From: an uncultured Eubacteriales bacterium
Lineage (GTDB): Bacteria; Bacillota; Clostridia; Christensenellales; Aristaeellaceae
Assembly: GCA_900315675.1 (NCBI GenBank)
Contig: OMZY01000009.1
Coordinates: forward strand, 1 to 64,000
Direction: 5' to 3'
Length of the DNA: 64,000 nt
Both the position numbers and the translations under genes were made by a program. Positions 28,497 through 37,191 of this stretch are shown here, piece after piece. The notes beneath the pieces were generated by a model. That model was not told where the DNA came from. It saw nothing but the letters and a program-made list of their open reading frames with translations, and made no database searches. Positions within the stretch are counted from its first letter, which is position 1. Every line of letters begins with the position of its first letter.

Positions 28497-29669
28497 TTAA
28501 CCTCTTATTATTGTCTCAGCATATTTCCTGCTGTTATCTGTCATCTTGCAGTATTTCAAGAAGAACTCACCTGCTATGTTCTGCCGTTCTCCGTTCTGGA
28601 CCCGTTTTATCGCTTCCACAAGTTCTTCAGCCCTATCCGCTTTGACAACGGGGCAACCAGCCTCATTCATAGCCTTCTGACCGAATTTGCTCTCTTGACC
28701 AATAGCAAAGATAATCGGCTTTTGACATGCCAGGCATGTGGCTGTCTTCGACGGCAGAGCCGTTCTATAAACATCCTTCACCAGGGGAATTACATTTACA
28801 TCAGCCGCACTATAAATCGCCGGAGCCAACTCAGGTGGTTGCATTGACCAGAAGCTGATGTTGGTGATTCTGTAATCCTTTGCTCTGGCTTCAAGTTTTT
28901 CTTTATACACACCATTTCCGATAATGTGGAACCAAACGGACTTGTCTTCTTTCATCAGTTTCGCTGCTTCAATAAGAATGTCCACATTCTGCATTACACC
29001 AATATTTCCAGCGTAAACGACATTGAAATAATCTGGTTTAAACATATGAGAAACGGGAGCCAAATTAACGTTCTCGTATGGTTCATCTTGATAAGACCAG
29101 TTATAGATCACTTCTACCTTGTCCGCAGCCACGCCATCCACAACCAGGGTGTCCTTCATATCCTCAGAGATCGTGATTACATGATCCGAGTGTTTATACC
29201 CATATCTCTGTTCTGCCGCAAGGATCTTAAATACAAGGCTATTCTTTTTCAGTCCACCAGTAATGGCCAAGTTATACGGAAAAATATCCTGAACATTAAA
29301 AGTCACAATCGCCTTCGGCAGTTTCTGCCTAATTGCCTTCACGGCAAATCCAGCCACAGTAGTAGATTGAATAAACACGGCATCGTAATCAGAGGTAATA
29401 TAATTCTTACATGCGTTGATGTATTTAAGTTCTGTCAGATACCGTGCAATGAAGTTTCCTTTGTCAGCAGCCTGATACGGAATCACGTCGGTCGTAATGT
29501 CATATTTGGCAAGTCTCTCTGGAATAGTCTGAAGACTTCCACCTGTGTTTTTCTGAAGAATATGAACGGAATGTCCTGCTTCACAAAGCTGCTCTATAAC
29601 AGCAGAAAGCAAATGCTCCGATGTAGCATGTTGATCAAAGCCAATAAACATCCAAAATAAGACTTTCAA
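28497..29669 (-). CDS. Family 4 glycosyltransferase (WbuB-like)
   Basis: 390-residue GT-B enzyme. N-terminal Rossmann KVLFWMFIGFDQHATSEH; ITISEDMKDTLVVDGVAADK, VEVIYNW and FNVVYAGNIGVMQNVDILIE mark the WbuB/Cap1J-type GT4 subfamily; donor side ALPSKTATCLACQKPIIFAI. The usual EPFG motif is replaced by this PSKTATCLACQKP segment, as in WbuB, which transfers FucNAc in E. coli O26. Given UDP-L-FucNAc synthesis here, FucNAc is a sensible donor guess, but that is inference. Confidence 0.87.
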   Translation of the reverse strand: MKVLFWMFIGFDQHATSEHLLSAVIEQLCEAGHSVHILQKNTGGSLQTIPERLAKYDITTDVIPYQAADKGNFIARYLTELKYINACKNYITSDYDAVFIQSTTVAGFAVKAIRQKLPKAIVTFNVQDIFPYNLAITGGLKKNSLVFKILAAEQRYGYKHSDHVITISEDMKDTLVVDGVAADKVEVIYNWSYQDEPYENVNLAPVSHMFKPDYFNVVYAGNIGVMQNVDILIEAAKLMKEDKSVWFHIIGNGVYKEKLEARAKDYRITNISFWSMQPPELAPAIYSAADVNVIPLVKDVYRTALPSKTATCLACQKPIIFAIGQESKFGQKAMNEAGCPVVKADRAEELVEAIKRVQNGERQNIAGEFFLKYCKMTDNSRKYAETIIRG

Positions 29670-29690
29670 ATCGGAGCTCCTCCTTCCGTT

Positions 29691-30839
29691 TTATTTCCCA
29701 AACTCAGCCTTCACGCACGCTTCTGTAGCACCAATTCCATATTGAATAAACTCATCGCGGAATCGTTTTGTATTCGCGCACTCAGCCTTATAGTCTATAC
29801 CCTTAATCCGACTCAGCAGTTCCTTTTCCGTTCTACAACTCTTATTCGGATACCGATCATCGATGTCGAAATAAGTACCGCGCTCAGCCAAGTAAGTCTC
29901 GTAGTCATAGGCGTAGATAAACATTGGCTTACACAGCACAGCGTAATCAAATGCTATAGCACTATAGTCAGTGATGAGCATGTCTGATGCAATCATCAGA
30001 TCATTAACCGCCGGGTAATCCGAAGCGTCTCTTACAAATTCATCGTATTGAACGCCGAGAACCTTTGTGGTCTGATGATGGGCACGGAAGAGAACAATGT
30101 ACTCCGCACCAAGCTCTCTCTTCCAAACATCAAAATGAATCGGTGGTTTGATCTCGTAACTCTTACCCCCATCAGTGCTTTCACGCCAAGTCGGAGCATA
30201 GAGGATAACCTTCTTGTCTTCAGGGAGTCCTAGCTTCTTCCGCAGTTCCTTCTTACGATCCTCTGTCGCCAGCCACAGCTCTTCGTTCCTTGGCATACCG
30301 CAGCGGAGATAGGTCCTCTCATCCGCGTTAAATGCGCTCTTCCATACCTTTTCGTCATGGTCACCGGAAACGACCAGATGGTCAACCGTATCGAAGTTAT
30401 AATCCTTCCGACCTGGACAATCATTTCCAATATGCTTGAGAGCGATGCCATGCCAAGTGTTAAGATAAACCTGAGACCGTTTCTTAAACTTCAGTCCACG
30501 TTCAATATTCGTGTTTGTGATCCAGTATTTAGCTCTAAGCGCTGTTTTGAAGTATGCGGGGGTGTCGATCTTTACTGTTTCAAGATCCGGGAACTTCTCC
30601 GGGTGTTCAAATGCCCACACACAACGATATCCTTTGTATTCCGGGTGACTCTGCATGTAGTCATATATGGTTTTGGGACTATCATTGAAGCCCATACCCA
30701 TAAAGGAAACAAAAATCACAAGCTTATCATCTGTCGGAAGAAATGCGCCCCATACTCGAAATACAAAGCTCATAACGACTCTGTAAAGTTTCTGGATAGC
30801 CGCATTGTGTTTGAGTATGTAAATTAATCTTTGGCGCAT
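29691..30839 (-). CDS. CDP-glycerol glycerophosphotransferase family protein (TagB/TagF-like)
   Basis: 382 residues of the CDP-Glycerol:poly-glycerophosphate transferase family. Seen: LVIFVSFMGMGFNDSPKTIY, the catalytic LNTWHGIALKHIG, RCGMPRNEELW, ILYAPTWRES, LFRAHH and MLITDYSAIAFDYAVLCKP. The last blocks carry the two histidines and acidic/serine residues of the TagF active site. It would move glycerol-phosphate or a related polyol-phosphate from a CDP donor to the lipid-linked sugar. The donor is probably made by the next gene upstream (30849-32030). Confidence 0.88.
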   Translation of the reverse strand: MRQRLIYILKHNAAIQKLYRVVMSFVFRVWGAFLPTDDKLVIFVSFMGMGFNDSPKTIYDYMQSHPEYKGYRCVWAFEHPEKFPDLETVKIDTPAYFKTALRAKYWITNTNIERGLKFKKRSQVYLNTWHGIALKHIGNDCPGRKDYNFDTVDHLVVSGDHDEKVWKSAFNADERTYLRCGMPRNEELWLATEDRKKELRKKLGLPEDKKVILYAPTWRESTDGGKSYEIKPPIHFDVWKRELGAEYIVLFRAHHQTTKVLGVQYDEFVRDASDYPAVNDLMIASDMLITDYSAIAFDYAVLCKPMFIYAYDYETYLAERGTYFDIDDRYPNKSCRTEKELLSRIKGIDYKAECANTKRFRDEFIQYGIGATEACVKAEFGK

Positions 30840-30848
30840 GTCATATCC

Positions 30849-32030
30849 TCACTCTTCGACTTTAATATCCTTTGTCTTTAATAAAACAGTCTTCCGGATC
30901 TGCGTGCTGCTCGTGCTCTGCGTGTAGGGGAAATAGACGATTTCTACGCCTTTATCGGCAAAGTACTCCTCATACCGCTGAAACCTTGGTGTGCCCTTAT
31001 AATCGGATCCGACGAACAGCTTGTCGTAGTGCCACAGATCCCACGCATCTGAATCTTCTGTACAGGAATCAACTACTTTGTCCACATACTTGCATGCTCC
31101 AACAATAGCTTTCCGCTCTTCAAACGGTATGAAGGTTTCCTTGCCTTTCCACGCACCAGATCCATGTACACCAACAATTAGGTAATCGCACTGAGCCTTA
31201 GCCCGGCGAAGAAGGTTCAAATGACCAACATGGAACAAGTCAAATGTTCCTGAAAGGTATCCGATTTTTACACGCCTGTTGTTATCAAGGCGGCCGGATT
31301 CTTTTTTATATCGATAACTATGCAGCCCATACTCGTGAGGATCAGCTGCATATCTCTCCAGAACCGCCTTGAAGGTCTCCTCAAACTGGGGAATAAAACG
31401 CGTCTCACGTCTGAACAGATGCTCCAGGATTTGCTCGGCAAGAGGTCCCGTTATGGACAGATCATTCTTGCCGCCATAGAACTTGGAGCCTTTGAAACTT
31501 GCTGGACTGACATCAAGGATTCGGTTTTGGGAGCCATATGCTTCCAACTCAATGTTCACGGACTCAACAAACCGAACCACACCTGCCTTGGCAGCAGCAT
31601 ATACAGCAGCGCTTGGTGTAGACATCCAGCCACTGATACTGCCCATCACTCCGGCATAAAAGCAGCTATCGTTAAGGATGCGATCATAGAAAATGCGGAA
31701 GATTTTAAGGGTACTCACGGTATCTACCGTCAGTATCTTTTCAATCTCTGCTGTATGGTGGAACTGAAAATCAGCCACACGACCAATACCCGCCGTCACC
31801 ATAAGCAGTTCAACGTCTTGTTCAGCCGCCAGCGAATAGAACAGATCTTCGTCAAAATCGAGAAGGTCGCAGTAATTGTGGTGGTATGCATTCTGGTCGA
31901 GCACACCGTCATCCGGGCCTGACCTGTCGCAAATCTCGAGATAGTAGCCATTCTCTATAAGTCCTTTACTGATGGCAAGCCCGATTCCGTTACTTCCGCC
32001 AACGACTACTGCTTTTTTCTGATTTCCCAT
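30849..32030 (-). CDS. Fused SDR oxidoreductase and TagD-like cytidylyltransferase
   Basis: 393 residues in two domains. Residues 1-240: classical SDR with GGSNGIG (11-17), MGSISGW (catalytic Ser) and Y144-AAA-K148. Residues 254-385: cytidylyltransferase of the glycerol-3-phosphate class with SGTFDLFHVGH (260-270) and the C-terminal STSSTQIRK. The join is a short charged linker. TagD makes CDP-glycerol from CTP and sn-glycerol-3-phosphate; the SDR may reduce a ketose phosphate to the alditol phosphate used. The closest functional parallel is H. influenzae Bcs1 (SDR plus an IspD-type domain), with different domain family and order. The gene lies 10 bases before the phosphotransferase. Confidence 0.88.
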   Translation of the reverse strand: MGNQKKAVVVGGSNGIGLAISKGLIENGYYLEICDRSGPDDGVLDQNAYHHNYCDLLDFDEDLFYSLAAEQDVELLMVTAGIGRVADFQFHHTAEIEKILTVDTVSTLKIFRIFYDRILNDSCFYAGVMGSISGWMSTPSAAVYAAAKAGVVRFVESVNIELEAYGSQNRILDVSPASFKGSKFYGGKNDLSITGPLAEQILEHLFRRETRFIPQFEETFKAVLERYAADPHEYGLHSYRYKKESGRLDNNRRVKIGYLSGTFDLFHVGHLNLLRRAKAQCDYLIVGVHGSGAWKGKETFIPFEERKAIVGACKYVDKVVDSCTEDSDAWDLWHYDKLFVGSDYKGTPRFQRYEEYFADKGVEIVYFPYTQSTSSTQIRKTVLLKTKDIKVEE

Positions 32031-32194
32031 TTGTTCACATCCTCAAATAGCAATAAAGTTCAATCCTACCGTGAGGAATCAAATCTCCCCAAAACAACAC
32101 GAAATGCTCTGAAGCCAATATCACGCTCCGGAGCAGCTTTTTTCTACTCTCTCGTTTTCCTGATCACGCAGATCAGCTCCAATCTATCTCAAAG

Positions 32195-32655
32195 CCCCAT
32201 ACTGTGGGCTGATTACTTACATCTTGTTGACTAGCAGCTTGTTACGTCTACCGGTCTCGCGATCCGCTCATTTCTTACCCTCGTTCACAATCCGGCAGAT
32301 GAGTTCGACAATTATCTGCACTTTCTTCATTTGATTCTGATTGAGTTTTGAATTCTCAAGCACCGACTCTATTTCTGTGATTGGATCATCAACGGCAGTA
32401 GCGAACTGGACAGTCCTTAGAAGCTTACCTTGGGGCAATCCCAACGCCTCTTCTATCCATTTAATGGTTTCCACTTTGGGCTTACATTCATTCCGCTCAA
32501 TCCGACCGATTTGGGTCCGGCTCACACCGGAGTACTCTTCCAGATCCTCCTGAGACCATTTCTTTTCTCTCCTGTAGAAGGTGATTTTCTCGCCGAGTGT
32601 TGTGGGTATCATTCTTAACCTCCATATGAATAACTGTGTTATCCACAGTATGGGG
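32195..32655. promoter_or_regulatory. 13-bp inverted repeats flanking the XRE gene
   Basis: CCCCATACTGTGG at 32195-32207 and its exact complement CCACAGTATGGGG at 32643-32655. One copy lies about 30 bases upstream of the XRE start codon and the other between XRE and the next gene. Chance identity of 13 bases in so short an interval is low. They could be operators bound by the XRE protein itself (autoregulation and control of the downstream operon) or the termini of a small cassette. Confidence 0.55.
32268..32612 (-). CDS. XRE-family transcriptional regulator
   Basis: 114 residues. The N-terminal HTH_3 domain is clear: LGEKITFYRREKKWSQEDLE then YSGVSRTQIGRIERNECKP. The C-terminal half (ITEIESVLENSKLNQNQMKK and on) is probably a dimerisation helix. 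The start at 32612 has GGAGG 6 bases upstream. It is second in the polysaccharide locus, after the priming transferase, and is a candidate for controlling it. The flanking 13-bp inverted repeats are candidate operators. Confidence 0.88.
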   Translation of the reverse strand: MIPTTLGEKITFYRREKKWSQEDLEEYSGVSRTQIGRIERNECKPKVETIKWIEEALGLPQGKLLRTVQFATAVDDPITEIESVLENSKLNQNQMKKVQIIVELICRIVNEGKK

Positions 32656-32698
32656 TTAAGCTTTTATGCCTTCTCCGGCGGGTCATCTGAGCCCCGTC

Positions 32699-32974
32699 CC
32701 TTCGGTACTCTCCGAATAGAATTACCGGGTTAAGAGGACCGTTTCTAAGTCGTCCACACAGGGTCTAAACTCTCCCGGTGCCGTCGTCTTAAACCGGTAC
32801 AAATCTACATATCCCTGTCCTGCCTCTTCTTGCCTGAAACTATCGACGGTTTTGAGCCTCTCATTGATGTGTCTGTTCTTGCCTGAAACCACCAAAAGCA
32901 CATAGCACAGACTGCTTTCCCGATATGTGTTTGCTACATTAACCTCTGCTCTTCTATAAGCAGAGTACCGAAGG
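32699..32974. repeat. 276-bp element bounded by 13-bp inverted repeats
   Basis: CCTTCGGTACTCT at 32699-32711 is exactly complemented by AGAGTACCGAAGG at 32962-32974. Inside lie two direct copies of TTCTTGCCTGAAAC, near 32827 and 32876. It fills most of the 413-base gap between the priming transferase and the XRE gene. The layout is MITE-like, or the repeats could pair in RNA across the element. No known RNA family was recognised. Confidence 0.5.
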
Positions 32975-32979
32975 CGCAC
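32722..32979 (-). CDS. Doubtful 85-residue ORF in the inverted-repeat element
   Basis: GTG-started ORF almost filling the element at 32699-32974; GGGAG lies only 3 bases before the GTG. The translation has no recognisable motif, and the right inverted repeat forms part of its first codons. It may be a decayed or spurious frame. Listed so the reader knows what the gap contains. Confidence 0.25.
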   Translation of the reverse strand: MRLRYSAYRRAEVNVANTYRESSLCYVLLVVSGKNRHINERLKTVDSFRQEEAGQGYVDLYRFKTTAPGEFRPCVDDLETVLLTR

Positions 32980-33025
32980 ATTCTCCCTTGCCTCTCAAGC
33001 AGGAGTTGAATTTGTTCAATCCGTC

Positions 33026-34450
33026 CTATTTTCCGACCGTTTTATCCTCTTTTTCTGTGCTATCTGCCACATTTTCATAGTCCATCGCGGTTGTCTGCCC
33101 GGCTGCGACGCCTTCGGTGCTTTCAGGCAAGAAGAGGATACTCAGTGTGGCAAAGAAAAGTTCAATATCTATAAGAAGATTCATGTTGTTAATGTACATC
33201 AGATCAAACTCAAGTTTCTCATAGGGTTCGGTATTATATCTGCCATACACCTGGGCATATCCGGTAAGGCCGGCTTTTACCTGTAGTCTAAGTCTGAATT
33301 CAGGCATAGACTGGTAATACTGCTCAGCTATCTCAGGACGCTCCGGACGCGGGCCGACCAGGGACATGTCACCCTTCAGGACATTGATGAGCTGAGGAAT
33401 TTCATCCAGGCGGAATCTGCGGATAATTCGGCCGATCGGTGTGATCCGATCGTCCTTCTCTCCGGTGGACAGCCTAGCAATACCATCCTTTTCCGCATCT
33501 GTCCGCATGGAGCGGAATTTGATGATCTTAAACTCTTTTCCGTCTTTGGTAAGGCGAACTTGCTTGTAAAATGCCGGACCATGATCATAGAGCTTAATAG
33601 CGACAGCTGTAACAAGCATTGCAGGAGAGAGAACAATTAATCCTGCAAGAGAAACCATAAAATCAATGCTTCTCTTTATGGCTCTGTGTTCAGGACTTAA
33701 AGTTTTTCTTGTCGCCATCAGGACAGGAGAATCAAAAGCCTGTATATGCTGGGCACCCTGCATGATGACGTCACCCACATGAGGAAGGAAGAAGCCGCGA
33801 ATGCCGTTTATTTCACAATGCTTTAAAATGCCGTTCCGGCAGCGTGAATTGACACCCGCAACAAAGACAGCATCGTATTTATCTAGTTCATTTTGTATTT
33901 CCGGAAAAGAGCCATCAAACTGCATTTCTTTTTCAATCTTATACAGGCGTTCCATCGGTTTGCCCGTAATTGCACCAAAACGTCTCCGATCTTTTTCATT
34001 GCGGTAAATCAGAATCGTCTTTCTCGGAGGATTCATTTTGAAGTAGAATTTATTCCCGTAGTAGGCAAATAGAGCATTCAGGAAAATATATACCACTAGG
34101 AGCAAGATAAAATATAAAGGATTGTTGAATCTGTTCCAGCCAACACTGACCCCGAAGTAAATAATCCAGACGGTGAAAAATTGGGAAATGAACTGAGCGA
34201 GCATCAGCGTTCGAATACGGAAGTATCCGAAAAGATAAGCATTGTATGTCTGAAGGAAAAATGCCACTCCGACACCGAAAGCAATGGCAACAAAATAATT
34301 ATATCGATATCCAGTTTCCCTTACTTGGGGAAACTCATTATATCTGAACAAAAGCCAAGCTCCGTAAAAAAGAAGAATTGTGCAGACAAAATGCCCCATT
34401 TTGACAAGGAACATCCTGTTTTTCATTCGGTTATTCTGCTCGTTTCTCAT
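33026..34450 (-). CDS. Polyisoprenyl-phosphate sugar-1-phosphate transferase (priming enzyme)
   Basis: 474 residues from the ATG at 34450, 8 bases after AGGGGA; a further upstream ATG at 34513 has no site. About four N-terminal membrane helices and a Rossmann-like CoA-binding-type middle, then a fifth helix and the catalytic bacterial sugar transferase domain: KRSIDFMVSLAGLIVLSPAM, YKQVRLTKDGKEFKIIKFRS, DEIPQLINVLKGDMSLVGPR and RLQVKAGLTGYAQVYGRYN. This large PNPT-independent (polyPGT) type starts lipid-linked repeat synthesis. First gene of the polysaccharide locus. Donor (Glc-1-P, Gal-1-P or an amino sugar) cannot be told. Confidence 0.92.
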   Translation of the reverse strand: MRNEQNNRMKNRMFLVKMGHFVCTILLFYGAWLLFRYNEFPQVRETGYRYNYFVAIAFGVGVAFFLQTYNAYLFGYFRIRTLMLAQFISQFFTVWIIYFGVSVGWNRFNNPLYFILLLVVYIFLNALFAYYGNKFYFKMNPPRKTILIYRNEKDRRRFGAITGKPMERLYKIEKEMQFDGSFPEIQNELDKYDAVFVAGVNSRCRNGILKHCEINGIRGFFLPHVGDVIMQGAQHIQAFDSPVLMATRKTLSPEHRAIKRSIDFMVSLAGLIVLSPAMLVTAVAIKLYDHGPAFYKQVRLTKDGKEFKIIKFRSMRTDAEKDGIARLSTGEKDDRITPIGRIIRRFRLDEIPQLINVLKGDMSLVGPRPERPEIAEQYYQSMPEFRLRLQVKAGLTGYAQVYGRYNTEPYEKLEFDLMYINNMNLLIDIELFFATLSILFLPESTEGVAAGQTTAMDYENVADSTEKEDKTVGK

Positions 34451-34786
34451 ACAATGTTCCCCTATCCCCATTATTGACGCTGTAATCAATCTGCATATTG
34501 ATACGTACAGCATTACAAAAAAACCAGTACCAGCTTGTACTGTTTATGTATTCTTGATTCAAAAAAGTGAAAGCTCCGCCGGGATGACATGTAACCATAT
34601 CACCCTGAAGAGAATCCTTGTGTCAGAACAGAAAACTGTCCGGCAATCCACACGTAACAGTTTCCCCTGTTCGTCTAATCCGTTCCGGCTGGTGCGTCCG
34701 ATTCACTGATTTCTTTATCTGCTTTTACTGTTTACAGGCATTCCATTGGTGGAGAAAAGCCCGTCCCTACGCGGTTTGCAAGTACT

Positions 34787-34815
34787 ATTCTCCCTGTTTT
34801 TGGAATACTTGTCAA
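34787..34815 (-). promoter_or_regulatory. Candidate sigma-A promoter of the polysaccharide locus
   Basis: On the minus strand TTGACA (34815-34810), 17 bases, GAGAAT (34792-34787). The -35 is consensus and spacing is optimal; the -10 matches 4 of 6. Transcription would begin near 34780, giving a leader of about 330 bases before the priming transferase. Confidence 0.5.
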
Positions 34816-35086
34816 TCTATAAACGTTTGCTTTTTGTAGCACTTTTTGTATATATTGCATCACACAACCGTTCTTATGCGTACAACTTTGATGTGCTTAC
34901 ATTTTTGGATACTTTCGCACATTTATCATTGTATTTCTATGTAATAAACGAAAGCTTCGTCATAGAGACCAGTTACATTTGTCGTTACGCAAAAACAGCA
35001 ACCATTTTTTCTTTTTCAGGGATAAAATATGCAATCTGTCTATTATGATGTTTTTATTCCAGACGAACACTGATTACACGGTTACT

Positions 35087-35095
35087 ATTATAACA
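35087..35095 (-). promoter_or_regulatory. Candidate extended -10 promoter
   Basis: TGTTATAAT on the minus strand: a TGn extension plus a consensus TATAAT, with no good -35. It may be a second, more distal start for the polysaccharide locus with a leader of about 630 bases. Confidence 0.4.
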
Positions 35096-35190
35096 TTTTC
35101 TCATGTAATCTTGTATGCCTTTGTATTTTTTTGTATAGAGATTTCGCTCCGATGATCTTCGCAGGAAAATGAAAAGCTTTTTTGCATATG

Positions 35191-35221
35191 AAAAAGCCCC
35201 TCACAGAAGATAATCCTCTGT
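35191..35221 (-). terminator. Probable terminator of the pilus operon
   Basis: Minus strand: an 8-bp stem ACAGAGGA/TCTTCTGT (one G-T pair) with a 3-base loop, followed after GAGGGGC by a run of T. It lies just after the stop of the solute-binding protein gene and separates the pilus operon from the polysaccharide locus. The gap between stem and T-run makes it imperfect. Confidence 0.55.
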
Positions 35222-35233
35222 ATCTGCCTGTTT

Positions 35234-37177
35234 TTACAGTCCGTTCCGGATACGCTGCCTTTCCTCGTCAGACAGTTTCTCCATATCGCTCATATAGCTA
35301 TAAACAATGGCTTCGGCCCAGGAAGCTCCCCGTGAGATATCAAATTGGTGAAGCTCCCGGGTAAAGAACTCGTAATACAGATTTGAATAAACGGGCAGCA
35401 ACGGCAAGGTTTCGGAAATCTTTTTCTGCAAAGCCGTCCACTTTTTAACAAAGCCCGCCGTATCATCCGGTTCTGTACGCACCATGTCCAGCGCCAGAGC
35501 ATAGGTCTCTTCCCTGGCCTGATACAATTCGGAATCTCCGTCGTTTTCGCTTCTTGGTTTCAGAACATCCGGACTGAATACATAGGCGAAGTTCTGGCCG
35601 AGATAGAGTATATCATATGGGCTTTCCTTCCTGCCCATATAGGCTGCTTCGATTTCGTCCATGCTGACGGGGACCATCGACAGGCTGATGCCGACCTCCT
35701 TCAGAGGCGTCACCAGGGTCATCTCCAGTTTCTTACGGATATCTTCGGATTCCGGAAATGCCAGGGTGAGATCCAGTCCGATCAGGCCGTTTTCAGTCTG
35801 CTTGAAACGGGTGCTGTCGCGGTATTGGTTGTAGTTTTCCCCCTTCTTGTTCAGGATCCAGCCCGCTTCTTCCAGAAGATTGATCGCTTTTCCCCTGTCC
35901 GGTTCGTATCGGGTCAAGCCGGGGAGGGTAATTCCTTCCTCCGGCAGTGTGTTTACAGTTGCTGTTTCCATTCCAGCCGCTTTCCGGTACATCCATTGGC
36001 CCGGACCGAAAAAGCCGTCCGTTCTGACTCCGTATTCACCGGTATACAGGCGGGTGAAGGTGTCCCGGTCAAAGCAACAGGCAATGGCTTCCCGCACTGC
36101 TTTTTCCTGCACCTTCGTATTGGATTCCATGAACCAAAGCATCGTCAGACCTGAGCGCGGTTGAACCTGCATAGCCAGGCTGTCCTGTGCGGCCGTAACG
36201 CAGCTGATGCCATCACTGATTGTTTCTGCTTTAGTCACCTTGTCCAGCAGTCCAGCCTCTCCTTTTATCAGGGAAGAGACCATATTGCTGTTGGCAGCTG
36301 CTGTGAATTCAATCCTGCCGATCCGTGGCATATAGCCATCTTCTGTTCCCTTATAGTACGGATTGACCGCAAATTTGGCTGTGACACCGTCAAAGGATTC
36401 CAGCATATAAGGCCCGGAAACCTTCCCGGGATGGGACAAATAACCGCGAGTTTCATCCAGCACTGTCTTCTGTAGCAGTTCTGCTGTCAGCGGTTTTGTC
36501 AGATACACACCTTCCCCGTCATCCCTTATGGAAATCCTCGGTGCTATGGCATCGGTGGGATATGGATGGATGTCCAGCCTGTCCAGCTCGTAAAAGTATG
36601 GCAATGCTTCCGCTTTGACCGTAATCTGCAGAATATTATCCGCAATGATCCGGACGCCGGTCAGCGTCTGGGTTTGTCCGCCCAGATATTCATCGGTGCC
36701 CGCCAGCCAGGAGAAATCCTTCGGCCTGCCGCCTGTCTCCGCCACAGCAGGATCCATTTGCAGCAACAGGGAAAAAGCATAATCCCTCACGGTAATCGGT
36801 GTACCGTCCGACCAGCGCAAGTCATCCGCCAGTACCATCATATAAGTCCGGCTGCCGTCTCCATTTGTCAGGATCACGGCATCCTCCACCACATTCCGGT
36901 CAAAAACAAGCCGACCCAATTCATTGTCCCAGCAAACGGGAGAAGCCGCATGTAACAGTGTCCGTACGTCTATGTCGCTGGTCGTCCCACCCCACAGATC
37001 TGTGAAAAACTGTCCTTCCATGGGTGTGAGTGTCTGCACTGTCAGGCAAGCCCGTTCATCCTGATACCAGCTGTTCCACTTCACCTCATTCGACAGTTTG
37101 CTTTCCGACATGGCCGGTGCCGCAACAAACGGAAACAACAGGAGGAAGGCAAGCAGAAAACCCAGCAGTTTTTTCAT
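35234..37177 (-). CDS. Family 5 solute-binding protein without lipobox
   Basis: 647 residues from the ATG at 37177, 7 bases after GGAGG. Signal peptide MKKLLGFLLAFLLLFPFVAA, cut probably at APAMS; no cysteine, so it should be secreted, not lipid-anchored as usual for Gram-positive binding proteins. SBP_bac_5 features: LADDLRWSDGTPITVRDYAF, LPYFYELDRL, VREAIACCFDRDTF and INLLEEAGWILNKKG, as in OppA/DppA. No permease or ATPase genes are nearby. It is the last gene of the pilus operon, starting 15 bases after the sortase. It may bind peptides for a distant transporter or have been recruited as a surface protein. Family firm, role open. Confidence 0.85.
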   Translation of the reverse strand: MKKLLGFLLAFLLLFPFVAAPAMSESKLSNEVKWNSWYQDERACLTVQTLTPMEGQFFTDLWGGTTSDIDVRTLLHAASPVCWDNELGRLVFDRNVVEDAVILTNGDGSRTYMMVLADDLRWSDGTPITVRDYAFSLLLQMDPAVAETGGRPKDFSWLAGTDEYLGGQTQTLTGVRIIADNILQITVKAEALPYFYELDRLDIHPYPTDAIAPRISIRDDGEGVYLTKPLTAELLQKTVLDETRGYLSHPGKVSGPYMLESFDGVTAKFAVNPYYKGTEDGYMPRIGRIEFTAAANSNMVSSLIKGEAGLLDKVTKAETISDGISCVTAAQDSLAMQVQPRSGLTMLWFMESNTKVQEKAVREAIACCFDRDTFTRLYTGEYGVRTDGFFGPGQWMYRKAAGMETATVNTLPEEGITLPGLTRYEPDRGKAINLLEEAGWILNKKGENYNQYRDSTRFKQTENGLIGLDLTLAFPESEDIRKKLEMTLVTPLKEVGISLSMVPVSMDEIEAAYMGRKESPYDILYLGQNFAYVFSPDVLKPRSENDGDSELYQAREETYALALDMVRTEPDDTAGFVKKWTALQKKISETLPLLPVYSNLYYEFFTRELHQFDISRGASWAEAIVYSYMSDMEKLSDEERQRIRNGL

Positions 37178-37191
37178 CTTTTCTCCTCCCA

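Larger units (their letters stand above)
34451..35190 (-). other. Long leader/intergenic region before the polysaccharide locus
   Basis: About 740 bases with no credible gene; the short plus-strand frames lack ribosome sites and family motifs. It is AT-rich toward 34800-35150. Two minus-strand promoter candidates are listed separately. If either is used the transcript has an untranslated leader of about 330 or 630 bases, long enough for attenuation or antitermination control, but I recognised no EAR, ops or riboswitch fold. Confidence 0.6.

Noticed and set aside
32699-32979. Group II intron start (GTGCGCC) at the element edge
   Set aside because: Far too short and without a domain V hairpin or reverse transcriptase.
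34451-35190. Known antitermination element (EAR or ops) or LoaP gene
   Set aside because: No NusG-like gene in the window and no recognisable EAR core sequence.
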